Source of the DNA: an uncultured Enhydrobacter sp. | GTDB lineage: Bacteria > Pseudomonadota > Gammaproteobacteria > Pseudomonadales > Moraxellaceae | Direction: 5' to 3' | DNA: 64,000 nt | Assembly: GCA_946222995.1 (NCBI GenBank) | Contig: CAMIOS010000004.1 | Location: 47,645 to 111,644, forward strand | Shown: positions 54,879 through 63,994 of the stretch, one piece after another | Numbering within the stretch: position 1 is the first letter of the stretch | Layout: the number at the start of each line of letters is the position of its first letter | The notes under the pieces: model-generated | Told to the model about the DNA's origin: nothing | Database searches by the model: none | Seen by the model: the letters and a program-made list of their open reading frames with translations, nothing else | Position numbers and translations under genes: made by a program

Positions 54879-55061
54879 TTAATTGGCAGTTTTAGAGATA
54901 GAAGGCTGATTAAGCGTACTAATAACGCTGTCAGTTTGGCTAATAGTTGGTGTATCATGCGTCAAATCACCACTAACTTTAAAACTTAATGCCAAAAACA
55001 ACATCATACCAAGCGCCATCATGGTATTTTTTATGGGATGGTTTAATAGTTTCTCTGTCAT
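54879..55061 (-). CDS. 60-aa single-pass membrane peptide, unknown
   Basis: A 60-aa product with one hydrophobic helix (MMALGMMLFLALSFKVSG) preceded by a short basic N-terminus and followed by a Ser/Thr-rich tail. The AGAGGAAA ribosome site seven bases before the ATG and a Rho-independent terminator just after the stop argue that it is a real gene. I recognise no family. It lies alone between rep and the ubiH-type gene. Confidence 0.6.
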   Translation of the reverse strand: MTEKLLNHPIKNTMMALGMMLFLALSFKVSGDLTHDTPTISQTDSVISTLNQPSISKTAN

Positions 55062-55433
55062 GGCATTTTCCTCTTACTGTTTTAAACTAAATGCGCGGTA
55101 TTATTTTCATAGCTTTCTTAACTTTCCTATTGCTATTTAAATTTATTGTGCATCAATTCATGGAGTCTGCCAAGATAGCATTGAGTAACATTTTGCGTGT
55201 TTAGTTAAAGAATTGTAAATTATTGCTTTAAAATATCCCTAAGTTAAAGTCGTTTAATATGCCAGTTTTTGTAGTTGCTAGATTACGCTAAGACATAGAT
55301 TTTTTATTAAATCGCTATTAAAGAGGGTATAATCAACATTGCTATAACCCTAATAATTAAAACGATTAGCAGAGCAAAAGTTATATCTGATTTTCTATCG
55401 CCAAAAATTGTCACATTCGTTGGACACCACAAC
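55062..55433. other. intergenic region upstream of the UbiH-family gene
   Basis: About 370 bp, AT-rich, between divergent genes. TATAAT at 55328-55333 could be the -10 box of the monooxygenase gene, but no good -35 is seen. A 68-codon minus-strand frame here lacks any support. Nothing else is recognisable. Confidence 0.45.
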
Positions 55434-56675
55434 ATGATAGCTAAAAACTCCACCCTCATCATCGGCGGGGGTATTATCGGGGCGACATTGGCACTTAGAC
55501 TTGCCCAAAACAAACACCCCGTTACCCTTGTTGACGCTCGCCCAAAACTATCGCAAGGTGATTGGGAACAAAAACTCGTCCACCGCGATGCGCGTGTTTA
55601 TGCACTAAGCCTTGCCAGTATCAATCTGTTAAAAGCGGTGGGTGCATGGCAACGTATTGAACAGAGTGAACGCAAAGCCGACTATACCCAAATGCAAGTT
55701 TGGCAGATCAATGGCATCGGTGAATTAAATTTTGGCGATAGCGATGTGCCGCAACTACTAGGCAGTATGGTTGAGCCGTTTATGATTGAAAAGGCTTTGT
55801 ATGATAGCTTTGACGATGAGATGGTAATACCGTTTTTGACCCATATCGCAGGGCATAAAGTCACTGATATTACTTGGATAGGGACAGAGCATGGCTATCA
55901 AATTACCCTAGATAATGGCAACACCCATCAAGGTACGCTTCTGGTTGGGGCAGACGGGCGCGGCTCACTGGTACGTCAAAGTGCAGGCATTGGGCTCGAC
56001 ACCCTTGATTATCAGCAAATGGCGATTTGCTGTGCGATTCAAACTGAGCAACCGCATAAGGCCACTGCCCGCCAAGTATTTTTAGAAGACAGTATTTTGG
56101 CATTACTGCCGCTTGCTGATGTGACCAATCATGATAAAGCTCAACCACAGCATTGGCAATCAGTGGTCTGGTCATTACCGACCAATAAAGCCTTGGATTT
56201 ACTGACATTAGCCGATCATGCATTTGCCAAAGAGCTTGCCTTTGCCAGCGGTTATGCGTTAGGCGATATTACAGCGATTGAATCGATCGCGAGCTTTCCA
56301 CTCAACGCCCAACACGCCAACAGCTATGTCAAACCCAATCTTGCCTTAATTGGCGATGCGGCTCATGGTGTACACCCGCTCGCAGGGCAAGGGCTAAATT
56401 TAGGGATGCTTGATATCATTGCTTTAAGCGAGATTTTGCAAAAAGACTTTGAACGTTCGGGTAAAAAACAATGGGCGCGATTTACTACTTTGCAGCGCTA
56501 CGAGCGAGAACGCTATGCCAAAAACGCCATGATGATGCACAGTTTTTCGGGGATAAATTGGCTATTTGGCACCCAATTTCGCCCAATTCAACATTTGCGC
56601 AGTGAAGGGGTAAACGCCGTAAGTAAGTTTAAGCCATTAATGCAGTTTCTTGGTAAAAAAGCGAGTGGCATCTAG
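55434..56675 (+). CDS. UbiH/UbiI/VisC-family FAD-dependent monooxygenase
   Basis: A 413-aa flavoprotein hydroxylase of the ubiquinone-ring family. The FAD-binding GGGIIGATLAL fold is at residues 9-20. The DG-type motif LLVGADGRGSLVR is in the middle, and ALIGDAAHGVHPLAGQGLNLG is the second FAD motif. These enzymes hydroxylate the ubiquinone ring at C5, C6 or C1; the position for this member (UbiH, UbiI or UbiF) cannot be decided from sequence alone. It stands alone behind a possible promoter, with a terminator after it. Confidence 0.92.
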   Translation: MIAKNSTLIIGGGIIGATLALRLAQNKHPVTLVDARPKLSQGDWEQKLVHRDARVYALSLASINLLKAVGAWQRIEQSERKADYTQMQVWQINGIGELNFGDSDVPQLLGSMVEPFMIEKALYDSFDDEMVIPFLTHIAGHKVTDITWIGTEHGYQITLDNGNTHQGTLLVGADGRGSLVRQSAGIGLDTLDYQQMAICCAIQTEQPHKATARQVFLEDSILALLPLADVTNHDKAQPQHWQSVVWSLPTNKALDLLTLADHAFAKELAFASGYALGDITAIESIASFPLNAQHANSYVKPNLALIGDAAHGVHPLAGQGLNLGMLDIIALSEILQKDFERSGKKQWARFTTLQRYERERYAKNAMMMHSFSGINWLFGTQFRPIQHLRSEGVNAVSKFKPLMQFLGKKASGI

Positions 56676-56708
56676 TAGAGATAAAGATTTTTTATTCAAC
56701 GCTGTAAT

Positions 56709-56738
56709 AAAAAATCCTGCAAATTGCAGGATTTTTTG
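56709..56738. terminator. bidirectional terminator between the monooxygenase and OmpA-C genes
   Basis: A perfect 14-bp stem, AAAAAATCCTGCAA (56709-56722) and TTGCAGGATTTTTT (56724-56737), lies between convergent genes. Confidence 0.85.
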
Positions 56739-56761
56739 TTTTAGTGATAATGTATAGTAAA

Positions 56762-58009
56762 TTATTTGGCTGGGCTTGCTACACTTGCAACCATGCTAGT
56801 AGCAGGGATGGCATTGTCATCAACAATATAAGCATCTACACGGCGACCTTCTTGGTCTTTACCAGCAGCACCAACACTATCTTCTGGCTTACGTAGTTCT
56901 AATTGAGTAGCAGGTACCCCATTGGCTACCAAGAACGCTTTAACTGCTTGCGCACGTTGTTTTGCTAATTTTTCATTAGCGGCCGCATTACCTGTGCTAT
57001 CGGTATAACCACTAATTCCGATTTTTTTGCCTTGTTTAGCGGCATCAAGAATATCTTTGGCTTTATCTTTTGCACCTTGAGCCACCACAGCTTTACCAGT
57101 TGCGAAGTAAAAGCTTAAGCGACCATTTTCAAAGGTAACAGAAGGCTCAGTGCTAGAAAGCGTCGTGGTTTGGGTGGTAGTAGAAGACGCGCTTGAAGCA
57201 GTAGCACTATTATCTGCAGGCATAGAAGCCATAGGCATACTTGCACTACCTTGAACGACAACAGTTGACGCTACAATCGTGGCTGCAGAAGCAGGCGCCG
57301 ATGCAGTTGCAGAGGCTGATGAAGCTGGCTCAACAACAACGGTAGAGGCGGTAGTAGAAGCTACTACTGGGTTGGTATTATTATCGTCTTTATTACAACC
57401 TTTTAATAACGCCCATGCCAATGCACCCAAGATTAATAACCCAATCAATGGTAGTAAAATTTTCATCAACCCACCTTCTTCTTGTTTAGGCGTAGCAACA
57501 AGATGCTCTTCGGTATGCGTTGTGGTTTTGACAGTAGGCTGTACAGGTTGCGTAGTATGATTACGGTTAATATTTAATAAACCCAATGCACCTGCTGGGA
57601 TAAATGCATATGCCCATGACGGTAATGCGGTGCCAACAGTGCTTAAGTTATTGCCTAAAAAACTAGCGACAGAAGAATTACCCGCCAAATTGCGTACTTC
57701 ATTATAAACCAATGGGGCAGCACGGCTAACTAATGATTGGGTTTCTTGCTCTGGTACATTGTATTGTTTAGCCAACTCACGCACTACAGTAGAGCGCTGA
57801 TTGGTATCTGGCAAAAAGCGATCAAAGAAACTTTGGTCTTCATTGGTCACGCTCGTCGTAGCAAAGCTGTTATAAACATCATTATCTGCCAAACGCGCAA
57901 CAATAATGGCATAGACTTTTTCAAGAAGTGTGGCACGATTGGTGTCGTTTGCTTGATTGCCTAAAACGATTGGTGTTACGGTACGTGATAAATGTTCAAT
58001 AATATTCAT
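56762..58009 (-). CDS. OmpA-C domain protein with an uncharacterised (DUF937-like) N-terminal domain
   Basis: A 415-aa protein without a signal peptide. Residues 1 to about 150 form a helical domain resembling DUF937. A single transmembrane helix follows at about 185-205 (ILLPLIGLLILGALAWALL). Then comes a long Ala/Ser/Thr/Val-rich linker and a C-terminal OmpA peptidoglycan-binding domain (LSFYFATGKAVV, ISGYTDSTGNAAANEKLAKQ, RRVDAYIV). The topology would put the N-terminal domain in the cytoplasm and OmpA-C in the periplasm. GAGGATG lies before the ATG at 58009; the extra 14 codons to 58051 are not supported. Confidence 0.85.
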   Translation of the reverse strand: MNIIEHLSRTVTPIVLGNQANDTNRATLLEKVYAIIVARLADNDVYNSFATTSVTNEDQSFFDRFLPDTNQRSTVVRELAKQYNVPEQETQSLVSRAAPLVYNEVRNLAGNSSVASFLGNNLSTVGTALPSWAYAFIPAGALGLLNINRNHTTQPVQPTVKTTTHTEEHLVATPKQEEGGLMKILLPLIGLLILGALAWALLKGCNKDDNNTNPVVASTTASTVVVEPASSASATASAPASAATIVASTVVVQGSASMPMASMPADNSATASSASSTTTQTTTLSSTEPSVTFENGRLSFYFATGKAVVAQGAKDKAKDILDAAKQGKKIGISGYTDSTGNAAANEKLAKQRAQAVKAFLVANGVPATQLELRKPEDSVGAAGKDQEGRRVDAYIVDDNAIPATSMVASVASPAK

Positions 58010-58432
58010 GATATCATCCTCAAAAAGGTGGAATTTTAATAATAGACCCACATTAAAAATTTAGTGAGTGGCTTATTAATTATTGGTTATATAACAAGCT
58101 GTTCACGAAAAATTAAGGTTTATTATCGGTAAAAAAACGCTTTTATGATAATCTGTTAAACCTGCCTTTAAAATCGGCAAAAGAAATATTTAACAGGTTT
58201 AATTGTGCTTAAGTTAAACGAAATAAACGTGTAGTTCAGTTATGTTAAAGTAACAATTGCGTAATTGTTGTGTTAAAACTTACGGCAATTTGAGACTTTT
58301 ATTAAGAATTAGCTGTTATTAAAACATGGTTAAATGTTTAATACTTGCATAAGTGAGCCAGCTTGGGTATTTATCTATGGTGACACAAAGCAGGACTCAA
58401 TCTTATAAAAATTTAATGAAAGGTTAGGAAAT
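58010..58432. other. AT-rich intergenic region with inverted repeats
   Basis: About 420 bp between divergent genes. It contains TTAAACCTG (58156-58164) with CAGGTTTAA (58194-58202), and ACAATTGCGTAATTGT (about 58252-58267), a palindrome with a 4-base centre. They may be operator sites or weak structures. I see no coding sequence or certain promoter. Confidence 0.4.
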
Positions 58433-59050
58433 ATGGGTATCACGCTGATTATTGTGGCGGTGACTGTTATCATAAGTGTGTTGGCTTGGCAATCGCCAGC
58501 GTTGATGCAACGCTTGATGTTTTATCCGCCCGCCGTTGAACGTGGACAAGTCGATAGGCTAGTCACGCATGGGTTTGTCCATACCGATGGTATGCATTTG
58601 TTGTTTAATATGTTTACGTTGTATTCATTTGGGCAGACAATCGAGCCGTTTTTGAGTGAGCGGATTGGTAGAGTTGGCTATTTATTATTTTATCTATTGG
58701 GGATTGTGGTGGCGATTTTACCCACGTATTTTAAACATCGTCATGATATAGGTTATCGTAGTCTTGGGGCATCTGGCGCGGTATCGGCAATATTGTTTGC
58801 GTTTATTTTACTTGCACCGTGGTCGACACTCGGGGTATTTTTTATTCCTGTGCCTGCGATTGTGTTTGCCATATTATATGTGGGTTATAGCGTATGGGCT
58901 GATGGTCAAGGCCGTGGCAATATTAACCATTCGGCACATTTGGTTGGCGGTATTTATGGAATGTTGGCGATGATTTTGATTGAGCCGGCAATCGTGCCAC
59001 ATTTTTTTGATGCCTTAATGCACCCAAGATTTTTGGGTAGGGCTTTATAA
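58433..59050 (+). CDS. rhomboid family intramembrane serine protease
   Basis: A 205-aa membrane protein of six helices. The catalytic serine is S114 in GASGAVS and the catalytic histidine is H169 in NHSAHLVGG. The oxyanion-associated HLLFNM (residues 55-60) is also present, so the enzyme should be active. Rhomboids cut transmembrane helices of other proteins; the substrate is unknown. The AAAGGTTAGG site is before the ATG. A phosphatase gene follows about 27 bp later. Confidence 0.92.
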   Translation: MGITLIIVAVTVIISVLAWQSPALMQRLMFYPPAVERGQVDRLVTHGFVHTDGMHLLFNMFTLYSFGQTIEPFLSERIGRVGYLLFYLLGIVVAILPTYFKHRHDIGYRSLGASGAVSAILFAFILLAPWSTLGVFFIPVPAIVFAILYVGYSVWADGQGRGNINHSAHLVGGIYGMLAMILIEPAIVPHFFDALMHPRFLGRAL

Positions 59051-59077
59051 TATAAGGGTTTGATAAGGGTAAATGTG

Positions 59078-60013
59078 ATGATTTATGACATTATTGGTGA
59101 TATTCACGGACAAGCAGACAAATTAATTGGCTTACTAAACCAACTGGGCTATACCCATAATGGTACGTATTTTGTACCGCCTTTCAATCACCAAGCTATT
59201 TTTATTGGGGACTTGATAGACCGTGGGGCAAAACAGCTTGAGACGCTCGATATCGTATTTGCCATGCTTGATAATGGGGTAGCCCAAGCAGTGATGGGCA
59301 ACCATGAGTATAATGCATTAGCGTTCGCCACCCCTGATGCCCGTGATCCTAACCAATATCTACGAGTGCATGATGCCAAAAATACCTCACAGCACCAAGC
59401 GTTTTTGGATGCCGTGGGCTTTGGTAGTGAGTTGCACCAGTATTGGCTTAAGCGGTTTTATGAGTTACCGCTTTGGCTGGAGCTAAATGAGGCGTGTTTG
59501 GTGCATGCCTGTTGGGATAGCCAGTCAATGGCAGTGTTAAAGCCACTTTTGACCCAAGATAATAAGCTTACCGCTTTAGCTTTACAAAAAACCAGTGAAA
59601 AAGGCACGCCGCCCTATGAGGCATTAGAGCGGGTGCTAAAAGGCGTTGAAGCCTCCTTGCCAACTGGGGTGCATTTGATTGACAAAGAAGGACATCGGCG
59701 TAAAAACGTGCGAGTGCAATGGTGGCAGCCCACTTTATCGTTTCAGCCGATTCACCAAATCGCCCGTGCCAGCAAAGATGACTTAATCCATATTCCGATA
59801 GACACCTTAGCAGGCGAAATTGATTTTAACTTAGCGCACGATAAGCCAATTTTTGTAGGTCATTACTGGCTAAAAGGTACGCCTGAATTATTGAGTCATC
59901 AAGTGGTGTGTGTGGATTATTCAGCAGCCAAAGATGGCTTTTTGACAGCGTATCAGTTTGATACTGAGCATCGCCATTTATCAGCAGCTAATTTTGTCCA
60001 ATATGAAGGATAA
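59078..60013 (+). CDS. PrpA/Ser-Thr-type metallophosphatase
   Basis: A 311-aa calcineurin-like phosphoesterase. The two-metal site motifs are present: GDIHG (from residue 7), GDLIDRG and GNHEYN; HACWD and GHYW supply the histidines. Family members act on phosphoproteins, diadenosine polyphosphates or other phosphoesters. The ATG at 59078 puts the first metal motif close to the N-terminus, as usual; the longer TTG start at 59060 is less likely. It lies between the rhomboid and bestrophin genes on the same strand. Confidence 0.88.
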   Translation: MIYDIIGDIHGQADKLIGLLNQLGYTHNGTYFVPPFNHQAIFIGDLIDRGAKQLETLDIVFAMLDNGVAQAVMGNHEYNALAFATPDARDPNQYLRVHDAKNTSQHQAFLDAVGFGSELHQYWLKRFYELPLWLELNEACLVHACWDSQSMAVLKPLLTQDNKLTALALQKTSEKGTPPYEALERVLKGVEASLPTGVHLIDKEGHRRKNVRVQWWQPTLSFQPIHQIARASKDDLIHIPIDTLAGEIDFNLAHDKPIFVGHYWLKGTPELLSHQVVCVDYSAAKDGFLTAYQFDTEHRHLSAANFVQYEG

Positions 60014-60023
60014 TGAAGGATAA
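60004..60023 (+). repeat. 10-bp tandem duplication at the phosphatase stop
   Basis: TGAAGGATAA occurs twice in direct succession (60004-60013, 60014-60023). The first copy contains the stop codon of the phosphatase and the second lies just ahead of the bestrophin ribosome-binding region. Confidence 0.7.
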
Positions 60024-60032
60024 TAGGGTTTT

Positions 60033-60944
60033 ATGATTAGACGCTCGATTCAGCCGTTTAAGTTATTGTTTGTGATGCAAGGCTCGTATTTTAAACGCTT
60101 GATTGTTCCGCAAACCTTGCTATTTATTTTTTCTGCGCTGATTTATTATTATCAAACGCACATTGCTACCCATCCCATTCCTTTAAATCCGTCGGTATTT
60201 GCTTTGCTTGGGATTTCGCTGGCGCTGTTTCATGGATTTTGTAACAATGCAGCGTATGACCGTTTCTGGGAAGGGCGAAAGCTGTGGGGCACACTCGTTT
60301 GGCTCAGTCGCAATGTGGCTCGAGAAGTACTGACGTTGCCCGATGTGGCTTTAAGCGAAAAACAGCATTTTATCCGCCTACAAATCGCGTTTGTGCATTG
60401 TCTACGCCATCAATTGCGAAAAGAAGACAATACTGCCACACTTGAGCGGATCTTGCATGAAGAAGCCCATGATATTGTCAAACAAGAATTTGCCCCTTTA
60501 CGCTTGACCCAAGCGATGGGGCAATTGGTGGCAGATTGGAAAGCGACAGGTAAAATCGACAGTTGGCAATGGCAAAGTCTTGATAAAACCATTGGCGAAA
60601 TTGCCCAAATCCAAGCAGGCTGTGAACGTATTAATAATACCCCCATCCCATTTGCCTATTTTGTACTGCTCCATCGCACCGTGTATCTGTATTGTTTTAT
60701 GTTACCGTTTGGGCTAGGCAATACCATTGGTTGGGTCACGCCATTTTTGGTGGCGTTTGTGGGATATACGTTTATGGCACTTAATGAAATTGTGGATGAA
60801 ATCAGCGACCCCTTTGGTGCAACCGAAAACGGGCTACCGCTGTGTATGATGTGTGATACCATCGAAACGCAATTGGCGCTGTTAAGCGAACAAACCTTTG
60901 CCCCTGATCCTCGCCCACCTCTGGCCAAAAATTTAGTGGTATAA
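60033..60944 (+). CDS. bestrophin-family (UPF0187) anion channel
   Basis: A 303-aa membrane protein of the bestrophin/YneE family, which forms pentameric channels for anions or cations. Signatures are FHGFCNNAAYDRFWEGRKLW, the central helical domain with LRHQLRKED, and PFGLGNTIGWVTP followed by DEISDPFGATENGLPL. Two to four helices are predicted. It follows the phosphatase by 19 bp and is probably in the same operon. Confidence 0.92.
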   Translation: MIRRSIQPFKLLFVMQGSYFKRLIVPQTLLFIFSALIYYYQTHIATHPIPLNPSVFALLGISLALFHGFCNNAAYDRFWEGRKLWGTLVWLSRNVAREVLTLPDVALSEKQHFIRLQIAFVHCLRHQLRKEDNTATLERILHEEAHDIVKQEFAPLRLTQAMGQLVADWKATGKIDSWQWQSLDKTIGEIAQIQAGCERINNTPIPFAYFVLLHRTVYLYCFMLPFGLGNTIGWVTPFLVAFVGYTFMALNEIVDEISDPFGATENGLPLCMMCDTIETQLALLSEQTFAPDPRPPLAKNLVV

Positions 60945-60952
60945 GTGCGGAT

Positions 60953-62185
60953 TTACCAGTATAACACCCACGCATTTTTAGTAGCGAGGCGAGGGTCGCT
61001 GTTGACTTTATCTTTGAGCGCCAACGCCGCGACTTTACCCGTTTCAGGACCGACCACCACACGTACCCCGCGAGATGTTTGACTGGTTTTGACTTTATAG
61101 CCTGCGGCTTGGAGTTTACGAGCGATTTCCTCGGCTTTGGCTTGATCAGTGGCTAGTGCAACTTGTACCCCAAAGTTGCCTTTGGCATCGGTTTCTTTAA
61201 CAGTTTGGCGGGCTTGTTTAAGTTTTTGTTGAGCGGCCTCAAAGTCTTGTTTTTGCTGCTGTTTTTGTTGAGCTTCTTGGTCTTTTCGGGCAAGTTCTTG
61301 CTGTCGTTGTTGTTCTTTTCGAGCAGCTTCTTGTTGTTTGCGGGCAATGTCTTGCTGACGTTCATGTTCACGCTGGACAGCTTGTTGCTGTAATTGATTG
61401 ACTTGACTTGCCGTTGGGATTTTTAGATTTTGTCCAACATGCAAAACCGATGCTTTTGATAGTCCATTGGCTTGAGCAAGTGCATCAAGTGACACATTGT
61501 AACGGCGTGATAAGTTAATAAGCCCATCCCCCCGCTGTACTTGATAGTTATTTGGGCGACTTTTGTCTTTTTCTTTTGCTGGTTGTGAGGTTAGGACGGT
61601 TGCTTTTACGCTGTTGGATTTGGCGTTTTCGGGTTTGGGCGTTTTAGTTTTGTTAATCTGTGTTTTGGTAGGTTCTGTTACTGGGGTAGGGACGATTTGA
61701 GTTTTTACCGTTGCCGCTTGGGTCGCATTTTGGGTGCTATGATCTTCCGTGCCTGTTGCGACATTATCATTCACGGGACGTGGCTTTACCACAGGTTGGG
61801 CAATAGGGGCTTGGGTGCTAGCAGGGGCGTGAGCGTTGGTATAAAGTTGATTTTCGGCACGACTACGAGCCAGTGCCTCGGCTTCGATACGTTGTTGCTC
61901 TGTCAAGTATTGTTCGGCAGCTTGCTCTTGTTGTTCGACGCGTGCCTCACGTTCTTTTTGTTTTTGAGCCAAAATGTTTTTTTCGGTTTGGATATCGGCA
62001 GTCAAGGGCGTCGTTGATGCGTTGGTGACATTGGGTGAAGCGGGCGTAGATGCTATGCTAGTTACCGCATCAGTGGCTTGTTTAGCGTGATCGGTTATCG
62101 TGGCTTGGTGAAGGGTGGCATATAATAATACGCTGCCGCCTAACAATACGCCACCTCCTAATAATGCCTGTTTTGACAATTTCAT
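60953..62185 (-). CDS. LysM and SPOR domain cell-envelope protein
   Basis: A 410-aa protein with one N-terminal membrane helix (residues 8-25, LLGGGVLLGGSVLLYATL). Ala/Gln-rich and Thr/Pro/Lys-rich linkers follow to about 210. A LysM domain (213-257, NYQVQRGDGLINLSRRYNV) comes next, then a Gln/Glu/Arg coiled-coil stretch (260-330) and a C-terminal SPOR domain (about 337-410). Both domains bind peptidoglycan, SPOR at denuded glycans of the division septum. The place just after folC is that of dedD-like genes, so a septal role is likely. Confidence 0.88.
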   Translation of the reverse strand: MKLSKQALLGGGVLLGGSVLLYATLHQATITDHAKQATDAVTSIASTPASPNVTNASTTPLTADIQTEKNILAQKQKEREARVEQQEQAAEQYLTEQQRIEAEALARSRAENQLYTNAHAPASTQAPIAQPVVKPRPVNDNVATGTEDHSTQNATQAATVKTQIVPTPVTEPTKTQINKTKTPKPENAKSNSVKATVLTSQPAKEKDKSRPNNYQVQRGDGLINLSRRYNVSLDALAQANGLSKASVLHVGQNLKIPTASQVNQLQQQAVQREHERQQDIARKQQEAARKEQQRQQELARKDQEAQQKQQQKQDFEAAQQKLKQARQTVKETDAKGNFGVQVALATDQAKAEEIARKLQAAGYKVKTSQTSRGVRVVVGPETGKVAALALKDKVNSDPRLATKNAWVLYW

Positions 62186-62339
62186 GTATCACTACCTTAT
62201 TTAAACCTTATCAGACTTAACCGTTTATAAAGCGTTTATTATCGCTTGCATAATTTTTTAGCTAATCAATCATCTTAGCCCAAAACATTAAAATTATAAA
62301 CAGTTTGTTAATATTTAATCAACACAAGCGAGTCGATGA

Positions 62340-63695
62340 CTAGTGACTGTCTAAATAACGGCTCAATCCATCACTTTTTAATATCTCACTAATGGTATGA
62401 AAGGATCCACACACCAAAATTAAGTCATTACTTGCCGTTGTGGTCAATACCTGCTCAGCAAGTATGTTAAAATCTGCATACAATTCAAAATTTTTGCCAA
62501 AGTATTGGGATAATTTTTGCTCAAGTAATGCCTTACTTGCGGCTCGAGTATGAGCGATTGGGGCACTCAAGACTTTTTCAAACGGTAGCTGTTTGAGATG
62601 ACCAAACACCGTGTCGATATCTTTATCCGCCAACATTGATACCACCAAATACAAATTGGCGGTTGGGTGGTTGGCTTGATATTGTTGCCAATACGGCAAA
62701 AATTGCTGTAATAAAAAATGGATACCATGCTCATTGTGAGCCACATCAAATACCCAATGCCGCTTAGCCATCGTGCGTTTGTCAAAACGCCCTGCAAGCC
62801 TTACTTGCGGCAATGCTTGGGCGATGTGGACAGGACTGATTGCTAAACCACTTGCCAAGACCGCAGAAATCGCCGTAGCGGTATTAGGTAGCGACAACTG
62901 CGGTAATGGCAATGACAACGTCATACCTGCATGGCTATATTGCCATTGTGGTTGCCATTGGAGGTCGCTATCGGCTAACCTATCATCAGACTGATAAAAA
63001 TAGTCCTTACCATACTGCCACAGTGTGACATGCTGTTGTTCAATCAAAGGCAAAATCGTACTCGGCATATCCATTTCACCATAAATCAGTGGAATACCCT
63101 CTCGCAAGATACCCGCCTTTTCGATACCAATTTTTTCTCGGGTATCGCCCAACCACTCCACATGATCGATGCCAATATTGGTAATCACTGCCAAATCTGG
63201 GTCAATCACATTGACCACATCCAGCCGCCCACCCAGCCCAATTTCTAATACCCAAACATCGCAATGTTGCTCGGCAAAAATAACCATCGCTGCCAACGTC
63301 GTCATCTCAAAAAATGATAATGTCACATTGCATGCCAACCTTGCTTGCTCAACCTTATCAAATGCTGCAATTAACGTGTGGTCATCGACCATTTGCCCAT
63401 TAATTTTCACCCGTTCATTAAACACAAGCAATTCAGGCGACTGATACAACGCCGTTTTATAGCCTGCTTGCTGACAAATCGCTGCAATCGTACTGGTCGT
63501 TGAGCCTTTGCCATTCGTCCCTGCTACCGTAAAAACATACGCCGAGGTCTGCCCAAGCCCCAATTTTTCAAACACAGGGATTACCCGAGTCAACCCCATA
63601 TCAATGGCAGATACATGGATGCGATAAATATAAGTCAGCCAATCATTTAACGAACTTTGAAGGGTTGGGGAAGCGAGCGTGGCAGCTTGTTGCAT
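62340..63695 (-). CDS. folC: bifunctional folylpolyglutamate synthase / dihydrofolate synthase
   Basis: FolC adds glutamate to dihydropteroate and then to folates, making the retained polyglutamate forms. The P-loop is VAGTNGKGSTTS near residue 59. ALYQSPELLVFNERVKING and NIGIDHVEWLGDTREKIG are family signatures, and FDVAHNEHG is in the C-terminal domain. The 451-aa length is normal. It is followed by the LysM-SPOR gene on the same strand, the folC-dedD order. Confidence 0.95.
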   Translation of the reverse strand: MQQAATLASPTLQSSLNDWLTYIYRIHVSAIDMGLTRVIPVFEKLGLGQTSAYVFTVAGTNGKGSTTSTIAAICQQAGYKTALYQSPELLVFNERVKINGQMVDDHTLIAAFDKVEQARLACNVTLSFFEMTTLAAMVIFAEQHCDVWVLEIGLGGRLDVVNVIDPDLAVITNIGIDHVEWLGDTREKIGIEKAGILREGIPLIYGEMDMPSTILPLIEQQHVTLWQYGKDYFYQSDDRLADSDLQWQPQWQYSHAGMTLSLPLPQLSLPNTATAISAVLASGLAISPVHIAQALPQVRLAGRFDKRTMAKRHWVFDVAHNEHGIHFLLQQFLPYWQQYQANHPTANLYLVVSMLADKDIDTVFGHLKQLPFEKVLSAPIAHTRAASKALLEQKLSQYFGKNFELYADFNILAEQVLTTTASNDLILVCGSFHTISEILKSDGLSRYLDSH

Positions 63696-63875
63696 CTAAA
63701 ATAAACTCATAAAAAAATGAAAAATTTATTTTAACATGATTGTTAGGACAGCCTAGCAACATTTTTTAATGCCTAACATCCTGTGTTAATTTGTCCGCTT
63801 AAATTTAGCCCCTAATATGACCAATATGATGGCATAAGCCTCACAACGATTTTCTAGAAAAATTTTATTCAACCC

Positions 63876-63903
63876 TTGCATTCAATTAAAAAATCGCTAT
63901 AAT
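63876..63903 (+). promoter_or_regulatory. promoter of tRNA-Trp
   Basis: TTGCAT (63876-63881), a 16-bp spacer and a perfect TATAAT (63898-63903) lie 15 bp before the tRNA 5' end. Confidence 0.8.
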
Positions 63904-63918
63904 ACACACTCTCAACAT

Positions 63919-63994
63919 AGGCGATTAGTTCAATTGGTAGAGCGTCGGTCTCCAAAACCGAATGTTGGGGGTTCGAGTCCCTCATCGCCTGCCA
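63919..63994 (+). tRNA. tRNA-Trp (CCA anticodon)
   Basis: A 76-base cloverleaf with the acceptor stem AGGCGAT/ATCGCCT and encoded CCA at 63992-63994. The anticodon stem TCGGT/ACCGA surrounds the loop CTCCAAA with anticodon CCA at 63952-63954. The T arm contains GTTCGAGTCC. In related genomes secE and nusG follow a tRNA-Trp gene; that part lies beyond the window. Confidence 0.97.

Noticed and set aside
55307..55513. A 68-codon minus-strand open frame overlapping the start of the UbiH-family gene
   Set aside because: It overlaps the well-supported start of that gene and has no ribosome site.
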